Shown: positions 20,611 through 31,749 of the stretch, piece after piece
How the letters are laid out: each line of letters begins with the position of its first letter
How positions within the stretch are numbered: the stretch's first letter is position 1
Origin: Symbiodinium natans
Taxonomy: Eukaryota; Sar; Dinophyceae; Suessiales; Symbiodiniaceae
DNA length: 64,000 nt
Assembly (NCBI GenBank): GCA_905221605.1
Contig: CAJNDS010002706.1
Span: 62,001 to 126,000, forward strand
Reading direction: 5' to 3'
Notes under the pieces: generated by a model
What the model was told of the DNA's origin: nothing
What the model saw: only the letters and a program-made list of their open reading frames with translations
The model's database searches: none
Program-made: the position numbers and the translations under genes

Positions 20611-23600
20611 CTCAAGCTTTGAGTGCGAGTTTCGTCATTGGGTACACCGATACACCTTCAGCCCCCAGGCCATACAATGGGGCCGGCATATACAAGGTTT
20701 GAAAACATGCCCCCCTGCTCTTAAGGCCATCCAACACTGATTCACCTAGAGTTACTCGGGTGAATCTTGGCCGAGGCCTTGCGTCTAAAGAATAGAAGAT
20801 CTAGAAAGGTTCGCGGTGGTGAGTAGCCGTCGAAGTCACAATATCAGAAGCGAAAAGCATGCCCGGGGCCAATTGCAGGGCCTGTGCCTCGGCCTGAAAC
20901 CCTCTGTTTGCATCCCGAGCATAAGCAACATCATGTTCCAACAAGATGATCTAGGCTAAATGTAAAAGCATGTAACAGCCGTCTGCATGCATGTTCGGCT
21001 AGAGTCCTGTTGCCAGTACTACAGCTCTTCGAACACTCAGTCCACTCCGTCCAATCATCAAATTTGCAATCGACTGGACAGCCATGCGCGTTGCACACCA
21101 TCTCCTGCACAATGTCAGCATGCTCCAACACCCTGCACCCTATATAGAAGCACTTGCTACAGCCCTACTGTCTGCTGCTCCTCGTCAGCAGAACCTTCAC
21201 ATTGGCGTCCTCCGTGCTCCGCGGATACATTCTCAGACCGGTGCCGAAAAGTTGTTCCCGCATTGCATTGCTTGGTGCACTTGCTCCATTCACCCCATGT
21301 CGCCCACTCGCAGTGGACAGGGCACGGAGCATCTTCGCAGGCTGTTGCTTCACTTTGATTATCTGCGCTGCAAGCTTTGCCACCCAAAGACCCATCAACG
21401 ACAATGGCACGAGATCGTGTCTGCTGACCAGTGGGCCCACATGTAACCGAGCATTCCGACCAGCGTCCCCAGTCTCCCAGGACGCAATCAACAGGACAAG
21501 GATCCAGCGCGCAAGCCTCGATGAAAGGAAGCTTGTGTGATCTTCTGTGGTTCACTAGTGTTGCCCCTGTTTTCTTGAAGCTGGAGTGGGGTAGCTCCAG
21601 ATTCCCAAATCTTTCTGGTCCCCGGTTTTGTTTAGGTTCCTTTTGTTATTGCCTTGCGAAGCAAGGCCCCCAAGCAAATGTTCTAGGGGAAAGGTGCGCT
21701 GTCACTATTCCAGAGCCACAAAGGGAAGATTCGACGCCCTAAAGCCTGAAGGCCTAAGCAGCTTCCCCAACCCCCTGAAAACCCTCGGCCCTCAACAACC
21801 GTACCAGTAGTTACCGGAAAAATAAGCTGAAAATCATCCGAAACTGTCAGGGGAGACGGGGGGGGGGGGGGGGGGGGCGCTCCACGATACTAAACCGAGA
21901 ACAACATTAAGTCTTTAATTGCCTGCAGGACTGTGCATCGAGCCGGGGCATTTCCGCTAAGCAAAGCTCTCCCGAAAAGACTGCAATGTCTCAACCTACG
22001 ACTGCTTCATGACACATTAACTAGCCACTGACGAGCCGGACTTTCTTCTGTTGCATGGTCTCGACCCAAACAGCGAGAACATGCGAGAACAACAAGCCTA
22101 CAGAAGGAACCCTTGCTTCTCATTGCTGGCGGTGGAGAACGGCATGATGTGTAAAGCATGCGGCTTTAAAGCAATTGGAACATCAGTCGGTCATGCGGGA
22201 AGCATATTCGACAAACTGCAGGGGGGGGGGGGGGGGGGGGGGGGGAGTTTGAGGATGGAGAACACATTGTCACCGGCCTTTCTGTCCAGCACCACACGGC
22301 TGCTTTCCCGCAGGTTTTTATCCGCTCGGCTCGTGTCATGTTTGGCTTTCAGTTTCTTTGGGGAGCCTACCAGAAGGCAAACGTGGGATAAATAAATACA
22401 TCATCGAAGTGAAACCAAAGCCCAAAAAGAGCAGACATACCTGCATGCCTGTGGGATATTTTGAGGTAACCTCTCGGACCCACCCCCTTTGTGCAAGAAT
22501 ACCAAGACGCCTGCTCATCATCCTCAGTCCCATAGCAGAGATGGCCGCCATTCTTTTCATAGAGCCTCCTCGTCCGGCTTCTTCTTATGAACCCAGACCC
22601 GCATGTCACAGAGCATCCTTCCCACTGTGACCAGTCATCCCACTCGCAATCCACCGGGCACGCGGGTAGGGTGGGACAGGCAACGGACTCCTTGACGGAT
22701 CCATCACAATCACTGCCACCATGTTGCGCAGGAACTGCCTTTTCACGCTGCCGCGTTTGGAGACCTGAGCCACAAGATGCTGAGCAGCTTCCCCAAGTCG
22801 CCCAGTCTGCCCATTGACAATTCACGGGGCATTCCTTGTTGTCACAGCTTCTATTGCCATGAGCAGTACCTGAGCAGGGGTCACCGCCAAAGTCGGCACG
22901 AACCTTCACATCTCTGCTTCGCTTCTCTTCGCCATCACCACAGGTGGTGCTGCAATCTCCCCACGTCGTCCAATCTCCCCACTCGCAGTGGACCGGGCAT
23001 GATGCCGGATTGCATGCGCGAGTCTGTTGTGAGCCACCGTCGCAATCCTTGCCACCATGTAGCATCGGCGTCTGCACCAAACGCATGCGGTAACTGGTTC
23101 CAGACCCACACGTTACCGAGCAAGCACGCCACTCCTGCGGGTGTGGGGATTTTGTACGTCATGTAGAAAAAAGGTCTACCGTTCTACATATCAAGGCCTA
23201 TCACTTTGAAGAGTGCTGGAGCAAAACTTGCTTGACCCAGCCTGCCAATCGCTCCATTGGCAGTCCACTGGGCATGTATCTCTGGAACAGTACCGCTTCT
23301 GATATGTTTCGTTGGCATCTCCGAGGCAGTCTTTACCTCCATATTGTGCCGCTGCTGCCAGGTTGCGCTGACGCTCGACAACTCCGGGACCACAGGTGCT
23401 GCTGCAATCAGACCAAGTAGTCCAGTCAGACATCTGGCAATCCACCGGGCATTGAGTAGGGCTGCACGTGGTGGTCTGCTCAAGCTCTCCGGCGCAGTCA
23501 TCTCCCAGCATGTTCTTGTGTTGAACTACCGCCCGGAACCGTTTCGTAGACCCCGGCTGCCCGTCTGTTGTACAACTGATACTACAATCCGCCCACTGCG

Positions 23601-25354
23601 TCCAGTCACTAAGCTGGCAATGAACGGGGCAAAGGCCATTGTCACAAGTTTTGTTCTCTGAGACAGCACTGCACATCTCCCCGCCAAACACTGGCAGTGT
23701 CAATACCTTGCGCTCTCGTCGCATGATGCCGTCTCCGCAAGTGACGTCACAAGGCTCCCACGGCTGCCAATCCTCCATGACGCAATCAACAGGGCATGTG
23801 TTCATCCCGCAGTTCTCGGTCTGAAGGTTTTGACCGGGACCTTAGCTTCTTTCCCTAGACGTGAGGCAGTGGAAACAATGCCGCCGGAGCCCTCAACTGT
23901 GTTTCTGGCATTCCTTGCCCTGTGTATTCTTGATCTGCGCGTAGCTCCGATACCTGTGCCGTGCTCAAGGCAGTACTGTACACTGTGCAAGGCTGCTCAG
24001 CTCTGGCATATTCCTCGCTGCGACATGCCTTGACCTCTCGCCGACGCCGCAAGACTTGGAGCAGCCTGCAATTAATATTGAACAGATGTGAACAAGAGCC
24101 GCTCAGAGTCCGCTGCGAGTAGAGCGCCGCGAACGAGCTATTTGGGTCGCTTGCCAAGGGAGAGCGGTGCCTTCCCAGTCTCCCCAGTCGCCCCACTTGC
24201 AATCCACTGGACAAATCTTGGCCTTCATATGCAGCAGACATGCAGCAGGGTTGAGACGATACGAACATGTAAAGGGACGTCCAGTGCTCAGCAAACAGGC
24301 AACACGCAACAGGACTGTCCTGGCACTCTGCCGATGCCGTGGCATTTCCGATGCAAGGTTTGCCTGCACCCGGGACATCCTTGTCATTCCTTGTCGCTAT
24401 CTGCCGATCCCAAGTTGGCGCCTCCATATTCTGGAAGCTGAGTCTGAGCACGCATTTTGACCTGCCGCAGCACCACTAGCAGCTGCAACTGCCACCGCTA
24501 ATGCAGCCACCTTTGTGCCAAGCCCGCAGGTTGCCGAGCAGCTTCCCCACGGAGCCCATTCATCCCAAATCTGATCCAAACAGGGGGAATCACAAATGCA
24601 AGGGCAGCATCCCTAATGGCATCTGCCAAGTGGCGCAATCAATCGGGCAGGGATTGGAGTTGCAGTCGCGAGTTTCTTTGTCGTTGTTATCGCAAGCAGC
24701 CTTAGACTACGTGCACGCTTGATCACCTCAGGCACGAAAAGCTCTAGGAGCAGCTGAGGGACCCCATTGCCTTGCGCCATCTGCCGCACTTTGCGTGTAC
24801 GAACGGATTGTCCTCAAGGAAAAAGTTTAAAAAGCACGCCAAGGTAATTTGCGAACAAAGGCACAAAGGCTGCAAACCTTGTCTTTGGATGGCGCACCTC
24901 CACCACAAGTAAATTGGCAGGCACTCCACTCTCGCCAGGTCTCCCACTGACAGTCGACCTTGTCCCAAACAAACAAACAAACAAACAAACAAACAAACAA
25001 AGCGCAGGCAAAAGATGTTGCGAATCCTCCGTTCACCAAGTCACATTTTGCCCGGCGTTGACTTCAGCAACTGTGGGCGCGCTGGACGTGGCACTCGAAG
25101 CTGTACTAGTCATGGTGGATGATTGCGGTGTGGTCTCTTCCTCACTGGAATCATCTTCCGTCTCCGGGGCCTCGCTAGTCTGCACCTGTTTCCATCAGAA
25201 GGCTAAGGGGGGCACAAGACTCTTGCAAGCAAATGTTGCGTGCACTATCGCTTCACGGACGGGCCTGCAGGTCTGAGTTGGTGTCCAGGCTGCTTGAAGA
25301 TTTGATGGATTCGGCTTCGGCTGCTGCATCGACAGCTATCGCAGCATATGAATC
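19782..25354 (-). CDS. multi-thrombospondin type-1 repeat protein (14 exons, 17 repeats)
   Basis: Exons, 5' to 3': 25265-25354, 25045-25185, 24878-24958, 24771-24812, 24635-24700, 24511-24570, 24311-24400, 24171-24216, 23977-24065, 23242-23820, 22511-23134, 21181-21516, 21007-21104, 19782-20610. Lengths and phases agree throughout, giving 1057 codons with the stop. The start is an Ala/Ser/Glu/Thr-rich linker, then 17 TSP1 modules of the W..W..C..(T/S)C type (for example DWTTWSDCSSTCG), joined by a recurrent CPVDC, CPVHC or CPIDC hinge. TSP1 domains mediate adhesion and are secreted or surface-exposed. The signal peptide and true first exon were not found. The last exon ends in a Ser/Thr-rich tail; its TGA at 19782 may be bypassed by splicing. 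Weakest join: exon 23977-24065 to 23242-23820, where one repeat is short by about five residues. Confidence 0.85.
21007..21104 (-). CDS. TSP1 gene exon 13
   Basis: 98 nt encoding EMVCNAHGCPVDCKFDDW and TEWTECSKSCSTGN, ending AACAG|GACTCT, a GA donor. Joining to AG|GACAGCG restores Arg-Thr-Ala-Thr-Arg-Lys and normal TSP1 spacing. Confidence 0.83.
21181..21516 (-). CDS. TSP1 gene exon 12 (repeats 11-12)
   Basis: 112 codons in phase, from ACALDPCPVDC through GDWGRWSECSVTCGPT and ATWGEWSKCTKQC to CEGSADE. A GA donor at GACGAG|GAGCAG gives the standard 11-residue Cys-to-Cys spacing; the alternative GT donor 15 nt further would give 15. Confidence 0.85.
21858..21877 (+). repeat. G20 run
   Basis: Twenty consecutive G on the plus strand, inside the 994-nt TSP1 intron (21517-22510). 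C20 in the transcript. Confidence 0.95.
22221..22245 (+). repeat. G25 run
   Basis: Twenty-five consecutive G in the same TSP1 intron, 343 bp from the G20 run. C25 in the transcript. Confidence 0.95.
22511..23134 (-). CDS. TSP1 gene exon 11 (repeats 7-10)
   Basis: 208 codons in phase: EWRACSVTCGSG completing the DWQ start of the previous exon, then GDWTTWGDCSTTCGDG, ADWATWGSCSASCGSG and DDWSQWEGCSVTCGSG modules with CPVHC, CPVNC and CPVDC hinges. It ends at GAGCAG|GCGTCT (GC donor) before a 994-nt intron. Confidence 0.88.
23242..23820 (-). CDS. TSP1 gene exon 10 (repeats 4-6)
   Basis: 193 codons in phase: the end of repeat 3 (TENCGMNTCPVDC), three complete TSP1 modules (MEDWQPWEPCDVTCGDG; LSDWTQWADCSISC; MSDWTTWSDCSSTCGPG) and the start of the next (CPVDCQWSDWQ). 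The exon ends at CAG|GCTGGG, a GC donor inside a TSP1 tryptophan motif. Confidence 0.88.
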
Positions 25355-27690
25355 CTAGACGAAAGGTATGAAAGGTCATGACAGGTCATGCCCTGCTGCT
25401 AGGGACCACGAACTTCAAATTTCTGGAACTGTCGCAACACGCCTTCTTGGCCTTCGCTTCATCTCGGGCGTCACTGCCCCGGATGATTCTTCTATGCGCC
25501 TGACCATCCTTCGCGACCTAGCACATCGGACACTATGCCATCGGGATCCATCGGGCATGCCCGGAAGGAGAGAGAGGACCGAGCCTCCACTCCTGAAGAT
25601 CCTTTGACCTGTCTTCTTGTGTCGCTTACGAACGGACTGTGCCTAAGTGGATTGAAGAAACAGGTGCCAATACACACACACACACACACACACAAACAAA
25701 CGCTTCACCAGACGATGAGACGAGATGTGCTGAGCCAAGGGCTCCTTGTGCTTCACACTCCTCGGGGAGGCAAACATGAGCACGTCACGCAGCTTGTGCG
25801 CTGATGGCGACGCCTTGTTCTTTTTACACCAAGCATCGGCGCCGACACTGCGCCGAGGAAGCGTGCATTGGCAAAGAGGAAAATGAAAGGGATGAGGCAA
25901 GATCTTCCTGCGGAATTCAGATTGGTCAACACCATGCATCATACAGTCGACCTGGGCCCAGAATCAAGCTGAACTTGTATGTTGCTGGCCCGAGCTTCTA
26001 CTGGCCAGCCCTGTCAACACTCGAAGTGCGTGAATACCCTTTAACAACCAATAAAGATTCACCCACATGCTCGATAAACATAGGAGTTTTCATCTTTCCA
26101 GGATGCCCGCTGCATGAATCTAGCTAGGTGGAGCAGGTTGACTTCTCATGACTGGCCACGCACCCACAAAGCACTTCAGACAACTACTACAGCAGGCGGG
26201 GCCTATCATGTTCGCAGGATTCCTTGGCTCGACGATGACCCTCAAAGCGAACGTTCAAACTATTCATCTTGATGCCGACTCCAATTTCGCAAAGATGCAA
26301 CGGACGACGTTGTGGCACTCGTCCTGTTACCCAACTCTGTCATGCTAGGACCGACTATGCACAGTCGGCACGTGGGCAGTGGCACTTCCAAAAGGGATAA
26401 GTTTCAACCGCGGGGCAGAAAACGTGGAAGCCTCGGTGGTTCAGAGCACGAGCGACAAGGTGCTGGGGAGAGACTTCGCTGCGAAGACCAAATTAAGCAG
26501 GAAAAACGTAAAAAGTCAAGCAGCGGTCGTTCAGCTCAGCACGGGCATGAGGCATCCCGTCTACTTGAGCCAACAACTCCAAACCAGTTGCCTTTGCACA
26601 CGCAGCTATGAAGAATGAAGCCAAGCCAACACATCATGCACCCTCCTCAACTTCTCAAAGACCAGCAAGTCTCAATCAGTGCCCAAACATTGCGGAACTG
26701 AACTGACTCTCTGGCTCCGGCAACGGTCCCGTGTCTGCTCCACCTGAGCTCAGCAAGCTTTTTCAATTCTGCGAGAATTCTGCGACGCACCATTCAAGAG
26801 CAGGACTCGCCGATTTGAGGACAGCTCTCAGCTCTGTTTCGATGGCTGTCACGCCATAGCCGTTGTTTTGCTTGAGTGCAACCTCAAAGTCGGGGCCAAC
26901 AGAACCCTAATTGCGATGGGCAGCAGCGTGACATGCAAGATCCCCGAGCCTGCTCGTCCGGGATCGCTTCAGGCTCCGACTGTTCCTGGACGCGCATGCT
27001 GCACATGCCACACACACGCCGCACCAGAGACCGTCAGAAATCGTCTCCCAATCACGCCGCTCCTTCCGAGAAAGCCACTCTGGCCGCTTTGACTCCTGCT
27101 GAGAGTGTTTCTAGTTACTAGAGTGCTCAGTAGACCCACAAGTTGCGTGACAAGAAGTGCCACTAAATGCCCACAGAAAGGAAGAAGGAAAGAAAGAAGG
27201 AAAGAACGCCGACCTTCACCTGCTTGGAAGCTCCACGGTTAAAAAAGTCCTTCACGGTGCAGTGTCCCAGCATTCACATGCACTACAATCACTACAAAAC
27301 ACCACCTCCAGAGTTGCCGCCAGCTCCTTCTCCTGAAAGAGATGTGACAATCATGAAATGAACGATCCCTAGCAGTTCAAAACCTGTCGCCGGGCCATGG
27401 GTCTACCGTTCATGAGCTGAACTGCACTGGCACGTATTGCAACACATGTTCGGAACAGCCGCTCGGTACCTTTTCTCAAGGGTCCCCGTACATCCCGATG
27501 GTTGCTTCGCAGATTGACGGATAATCGCTGGGTTTCCCGACATCACAGACAATTGCTTCAAAGATCTTCAAAGATACCCTCGAGCAAGAACGTTCAGACC
27601 GTGTGACTGTCTCTGTTCGTTGCATCGATGCATTTTAAGCCATACAGAAGTTTTGGACGCACCAAAGTGTCAGCTTTCTGCCAGCACAGC
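25355..27690. other. sparse region upstream of the TSP1 exons
   Basis: A possible further 5' exon of the TSP1 gene reads MVRRIEESSGAVTPEMKRR on the minus strand near 25440-25510, but it has no clear signal peptide. A (CA)n tract lies at 25671-25694 and a GAAG-rich stretch at 27176-27207. From 25.9 to 27.7 kb I see no convincing gene. Confidence 0.35.
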
Positions 27691-27699
27691 TTAAGACGT

Positions 27700-27890
27700 G
27701 TAGCAGCAGGATACAAATCCCAGCAAGCTTAGCACCTCAGCTGTTATCAACAGATTATGCACACCCGCCATTTGCATCTGTCTGCGTTCCGACGGTGATA
27801 ACAACCAGAGTTCTTCCTCAAGCGATTCGGGAAACCTCCGAAAAGCTTCCGCCGAACCTCTGCCATCCCTCGATCTGCTCCCCGCCGTCT
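27700..27890 (-). CDS. exon, unknown protein
   Basis: The minus strand reads RDGRGSAEAFRRFPESLEE, ELWLLSPSERRQMQMAGVH and NLLITAEVLSLLGFVS. An amphipathic then hydrophobic helix pair; isolated and unrecognised. Confidence 0.4.
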
Positions 27891-28217
27891 TTTGGTGCAC
27901 TCGGCTTCTTTACACTGTGAGTTCTGTCTGGTGGAACCTGCCAAAGAAGTTCATATTTGCCGAGTGCGTCCGCAAGCTGCCATAGCATAAGCCGTGCTTC
28001 TGCTCAGAGAGGTTTCCATAATAGAAAGGCTATCCTGCACAAACGTATAGCAAACTTCCCTAATTAACGGCCGGGTCTACTGCATTTTTGTCCGAACCTT
28101 TGCAATCCATCTCGCAGTCTCAGTGCAAGAGGCCAGATCCAAGGCGACACTCTGCGGGAAGGAACGCTGGCATGGAGTATGTGCGTTTCATGGAAGACGG
28201 CTGACAATGGAGGCGGC

Positions 28218-28905
28218 TCAGCAGGAATCCTTGAGGACATCGCTCGGAAAGGAAGCCTCCCCATCAACGTTAAAGGGCAGTGGGAGGTGGGTGAAACGAC
28301 CAGGCAGCAACAAAGGCAAACAGTTTGGACCAATGCAGGGCAAGCACAACGGTGGCCTGGATGCAACGGGAGCAGCCCGTGCACGAAAGCAAGCAATTAC
28401 TTTGACCAACTCGGGAGCACCGCCCTCCAGCCTCAAGGCCAACAACAACGAGCCAACGCACATCAAGGCACCCCCCACCGCCATGAAGGGCGACACCCGA
28501 GTAATGTCGACGGCACGTTGCATGCCGCCGCAAAAGGGCAAGCCAGTAGCGATGACCTCCATGGGCCTCAAAACATTGAGGTCATGCGCGAGGACATGCG
28601 TCGCCATAATCCGGGCCGTAGGTGTATGGGTGGCACAAAGCGGGCACCCCACCTCCAATCCCCCCCCGAGGCAAACGAGGGTGGCAGTGCGGACAGCACA
28701 ACAGCACCAGGGCAGCTTTGGGCTTGCCACAACTCGCAATCGTTCAACCAGGCCTTCACGCGAGCGCAACACGCTTGGTGGTCACCGGCACCGGCATCTG
28801 GCTGCAGCGAGTGGATCGAGTGGGAGGTGCAGCCGCCGAAAAGGACTGCTCGGAACAATGGTGACGCGAACGTGGGCTCAGGGTGGCAAAAACTCTCTAC
28901 TGGGA
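28218..28905 (-). pseudogene. non-LTR retrotransposon fragment: zinc motif and restriction-like endonuclease domain
   Basis: Minus frames give, in order, a Cys/His segment (LQPDAGAGDHQACC at 28760-28805), then HVLAHDLNVLRPMEVIATG, LPFCGGMQRAVDITRVSPF and the helical end LPLPFNVDGEASFPSDVL with a stop at 28218. These match the order of a 'PLDxxGDHxxAC' knuckle, a '(V/C)DxTLVSP' nuclease block and the C-terminal end of the RT/endonuclease polyprotein common in dinoflagellate genomes. The frame changes between blocks and the expected second acidic block (LVVLGxEVGGRW) is degraded. Two long plus ORFs over the same bases are shadows. Confidence 0.7.
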
Positions 28906-29295
28906 AGCAGCACGCTGCCACCCGCGGGTGGCACCGACCAGGTCGCCTTCTGGGACTGGCGGGGCGGCATCTCCACCAAGTAGGGCATGCCAGGAGAGAT
29001 GTTCAAAGACAACCGCGGACAAACAAGCACGGGCCCTGTCAGTTGCTCCCTGTGCCCCCCGGCAGCTCGCCAGCGTGCTCCAGGCTTTGCACAAGCCCCT
29101 GAACAAGTTACTTTTCTGCGATGTACAGTAGGCATGAAAGCCGATAGCCTGGCCGACGTAGAAAGCTCATCCAAACATCACCAAGGCAGCAACAATTGTG
29201 TGGCAAGAACTTGGTAGGAAATGATTCAATCTCCTTGGTTCTAGACAGTGGCAAGCAGCAACGTCTAAGCAGCTGCATGTGAACGCACCGCATGG

Positions 29296-29760
29296 TTAAG
29301 CAGCCAAGCCCCAACCCTCGGAATCGCACAACGATTTAAAAAAAAACATGCAAAGAGCCTGCAGTACTGCATCACCTTCGAACGACATATGATCTGCAGC
29401 ACTGCAGGCATTGAAGGTTGGAAGGGAAACTGTCTGTATGCAACCAAAAATTTGCCTGACACGCTCGTGGCCAGCCTTCGCCACAGCTTCTTCCCGCTGC
29501 CGAAGACTGTCTCTGTTGCTGCACTCCTCTCGTTCCATCTGCTCCTCGCGTGGCTCCCCCCCCGCTCAATCCGGTCTTTTTCCTCACTTGGCGTTAAGCT
29601 CCTGCTCCATATCGTACTTGGCGAAACGATCCTTTCACAGCGGCCCCCAGCTCGTAGTACAAGCGAAACTGTGGCAGCATGCTACGATTCCTTGAGAAGT
29701 GCCAGAACAACAGAGTGAGCTTAGCCTCAAGGCTCTCGCAGGTGAGCTTGTGCACCGGCC
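29296..29760 (-). CDS. helical exons, unknown protein
   Basis: About 29645-29755 encodes CESLEAKLTLLFWHFSRNR, SMLPQFRLYYELGAAVK; about 29440-29550 encodes REEQMEREECSNRDSLRQR then EEAVAKAGHERVRQ. Both are strongly helical and in the minus direction of the region. A possible intron lies between (CAA|GTACGA donor). Family unknown. Confidence 0.45.
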
Positions 29761-30238
29761 TGCATCATTGGGATGTGTCAACCAAATTGGCCGAATCTGG
29801 CTGAACAAGGGTCTATGCACATTTTTACATGTTTGGGGCGCCAGCCAGGCTCGCTTCTGGCAAACCGTGTCGCAAAACAACACAGCCTTGCACCTGCACA
29901 GGGCGTGTCAACTAACTGGCACGCACAGTTGAAAGAAACAAAAATGATCAACAAAACGAGAACCTTTGGCATGCCAAAAAGGCCGCCGGGTTGCCGCACC
30001 TGCAAACTTCGCAGGTGCTTCGCTACTCGCCTGGCCTCTCAAATCGCATCCACTGGGCATGCTTGTGCACCTAGCTAACACTGGGCTAGGCACGAGCCAC
30101 AACCAGCTGGGACTTGTTCTGGTGCCTATTGCTTGCAACAAGCCATATCCTAACACGACAACAAGCGTCTTGGGAGCTTGCTGCTGTCATGGCCGGCCCT
30201 CTTTTGCAGAATCGCTGCAGGACGCGATCATCCTTGTC

Positions 30239-30530
30239 TCAAGCACTGGCATGGTTCAACAGAGGTGGGCTTGTCAAGGATTCTCCTCCTCGGATGGCAC
30301 ACCCCCAACTCCAAAACCTTTTGCTCTGCTGCCGAGACCTGTCAAGATCAGTTGCTGGAATTGAATTGTTGAGTCCTGTGCCCCTTTCAAGCTGGCCGGG
30401 CAAACGGTTCGTGGTTGATCGCAAGTTGACTTGTGCCCCGTCCGGAAACGCTATGACTTCCTTGGCTGAAACGTGTGAAGCGCGCTCGGGGCCCAACTGC
30501 GTCTGAGGCTTAGACTTTGGACGTGGGCCC
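30239..30530 (-). CDS. possible exon, unknown protein
   Basis: The minus strand reads ASHVSAKEVIAFPDGAQVN, LRSTTNRLPGQLERGTGLN and NSIPATDLDRSRQQSKRFW. Plausible hydrophilic protein, without recognised motif. Confidence 0.3.
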
Positions 30531-30838
30531 ACATTGCATGCCCACACTACGCATGATGCTGTTGCTTTAGTGCCAATGGCCGACGTTGAGACTTGTTGAA
30601 CTCATCCGTATTGTGATGTATTGTGATCTATGGTGTGTCAGGGGCTGACGGGTGCAGCAACACGTTGAGCCGGCAACGTCGAGAATCGATAGGAGCTGCT
30701 GGTGTAAGTCGCAATCGTTCACACGGGCTTGCTTCGACCCTGGAACCGTCTCGGCTCCCTCTTATACGTGAAGATGACTCGCCTGAAAGCTTGGGACCGG
30801 GTTCATTCAGGACGAAATAGTCAATTGCATCCCGGATT

Positions 30839-31020
30839 TCAGTGCTGCATTAAACATTTTCCGCTTAACCCCGAGCGTTTAACTCGAGCTTGGACCCATT
30901 TGTCAAAGTCTTGGCGGCTCCTACCCTTGGCCTTAGCCATCTTAGACTCTGCCGCAACAGATTCCCCACTGCCGTTTTGACAACTTGGAAACGCAGTCGA
31001 AACGTCCTCCACGATGCAAA
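30839..31020 (-). CDS. exon downstream of the sulfotransferase C-terminal part
   Basis: The minus strand reads CIVEDVSTAFPSCQNGSGE, SVAAESKMAKAKGRSRQDF and DKWVQARVKRSGLSGKC. Lys/Arg/Ser-rich; it may be the end of the sulfotransferase-like gene or the next gene. Confidence 0.4.
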
Positions 31021-31033
31021 TGATTCGTGGCAC

Positions 31034-31510
31034 TCATGTCTGTATCACGCTTGCCTTCATCGGCTGGCTCATCACGGCTTCCAGGAACTCATCCGAGATG
31101 TTCGGAGCTGGTCGCAAATATTGCCGCCACACGGCTGGGAGTGGCAACTTGCTGGGTGCGAACACCCTCAATACAGAAGCAAGCCACCGACGCTCTTGTC
31201 GAAAATACAAGTTGACTCTCAGATCCAATTGGTTATGCATGTGCTGTTGACACCGACTGCTTGCAGCATGTACATTATGAGCAGGAAACAATGGTGAAGC
31301 AGGTTGCCAAGGCGACTTCAAATGTAAGAAGGAAGACAAAGCATGCATGGTGGCCACGGGCTCGGCCAACAATGATTCTAAACTCACTACCGCCAAGCTG
31401 TCTCGGCGTGGAAGCATAACAATCAGTCTCCCCAGCGCTTTGGAAAAAAGAGGTGATGCCACACTCAACCGTGTGCACATCTCCCAACTTTTCACAAGTA
31501 TACAAACGCG
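31034..31510 (-). CDS. sulfotransferase-like C-terminal exons
   Basis: At 31319-31444 the minus strand reads SKALGRLIVMLPRRDSLAV then VSLESLLAEPVATMHALSS and FLHL. This is the usual 'lxxWLxxFPRxQLLVLxxExLxxdPxxxlxxvxxFLgL' region of PAPS sulfotransferases, at the right position after the 3'-phosphate-binding motif. A second exon at about 31110-31220 reads LDLRVNLYFRQERRWLASV then LRVFAPSKLPLPAVW, like the terminal 'L..YFRPxNxxLxxLL' helix. The P-loop and 3'-PB exons of what may be the same gene are 8-9 kb upstream, beyond the retrotransposon block. Partners or substrate cannot be inferred. Confidence 0.55.
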   Translation of the reverse strand, partial: RVCILVKSWEMCTRLSVASPLFSKALGRLIVMLPRRDSLAVVSLESLLAEPVATMHALSSFLHLKSPWQPASPLFPAHNVHAASSRCQQHMHNQLDLRVNLYFRQERRWLASVLRVFAPSKLPLPAVWRQYLRPAPNISDEFLEAVMSQPMKASVIQT

Positions 31511-31749
31511 AAGCCATTCAAATAAAGGTGCGCGCAACATGTGTTCACCAGCTGGGCCACGGGCCCAATGTGGCAAGCGATGGCACAATCCCCATCGCTC
31601 GTGATCATCCCCGCAAGGAACTTGGCAAGTTTGAGACACCAGCCATGACCTGGCTCGGCTCGAGGGAAGTATCACTGTAGCCACCCCAAGGCACCGACTG
31701 CATCTAAGTCGTTTGATTTTTGTGGTTGCCGTTCAGCAAACAGGAACGA

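Noticed and set aside
24959-25044. (TTTG)n tract in the TSP1 intron as a regulatory element
   Set aside because: It is a plain tetranucleotide microsatellite (24967-25000) near the acceptor; a polypyrimidine-like role is enough explanation.
28123-29102. Two overlapping plus-strand ORFs of 286 and 307 codons
   Set aside because: They overlap each other in different frames, have no recognisable domain, and lie opposite a minus-strand retrotransposon nuclease fragment whose conserved blocks are clear.
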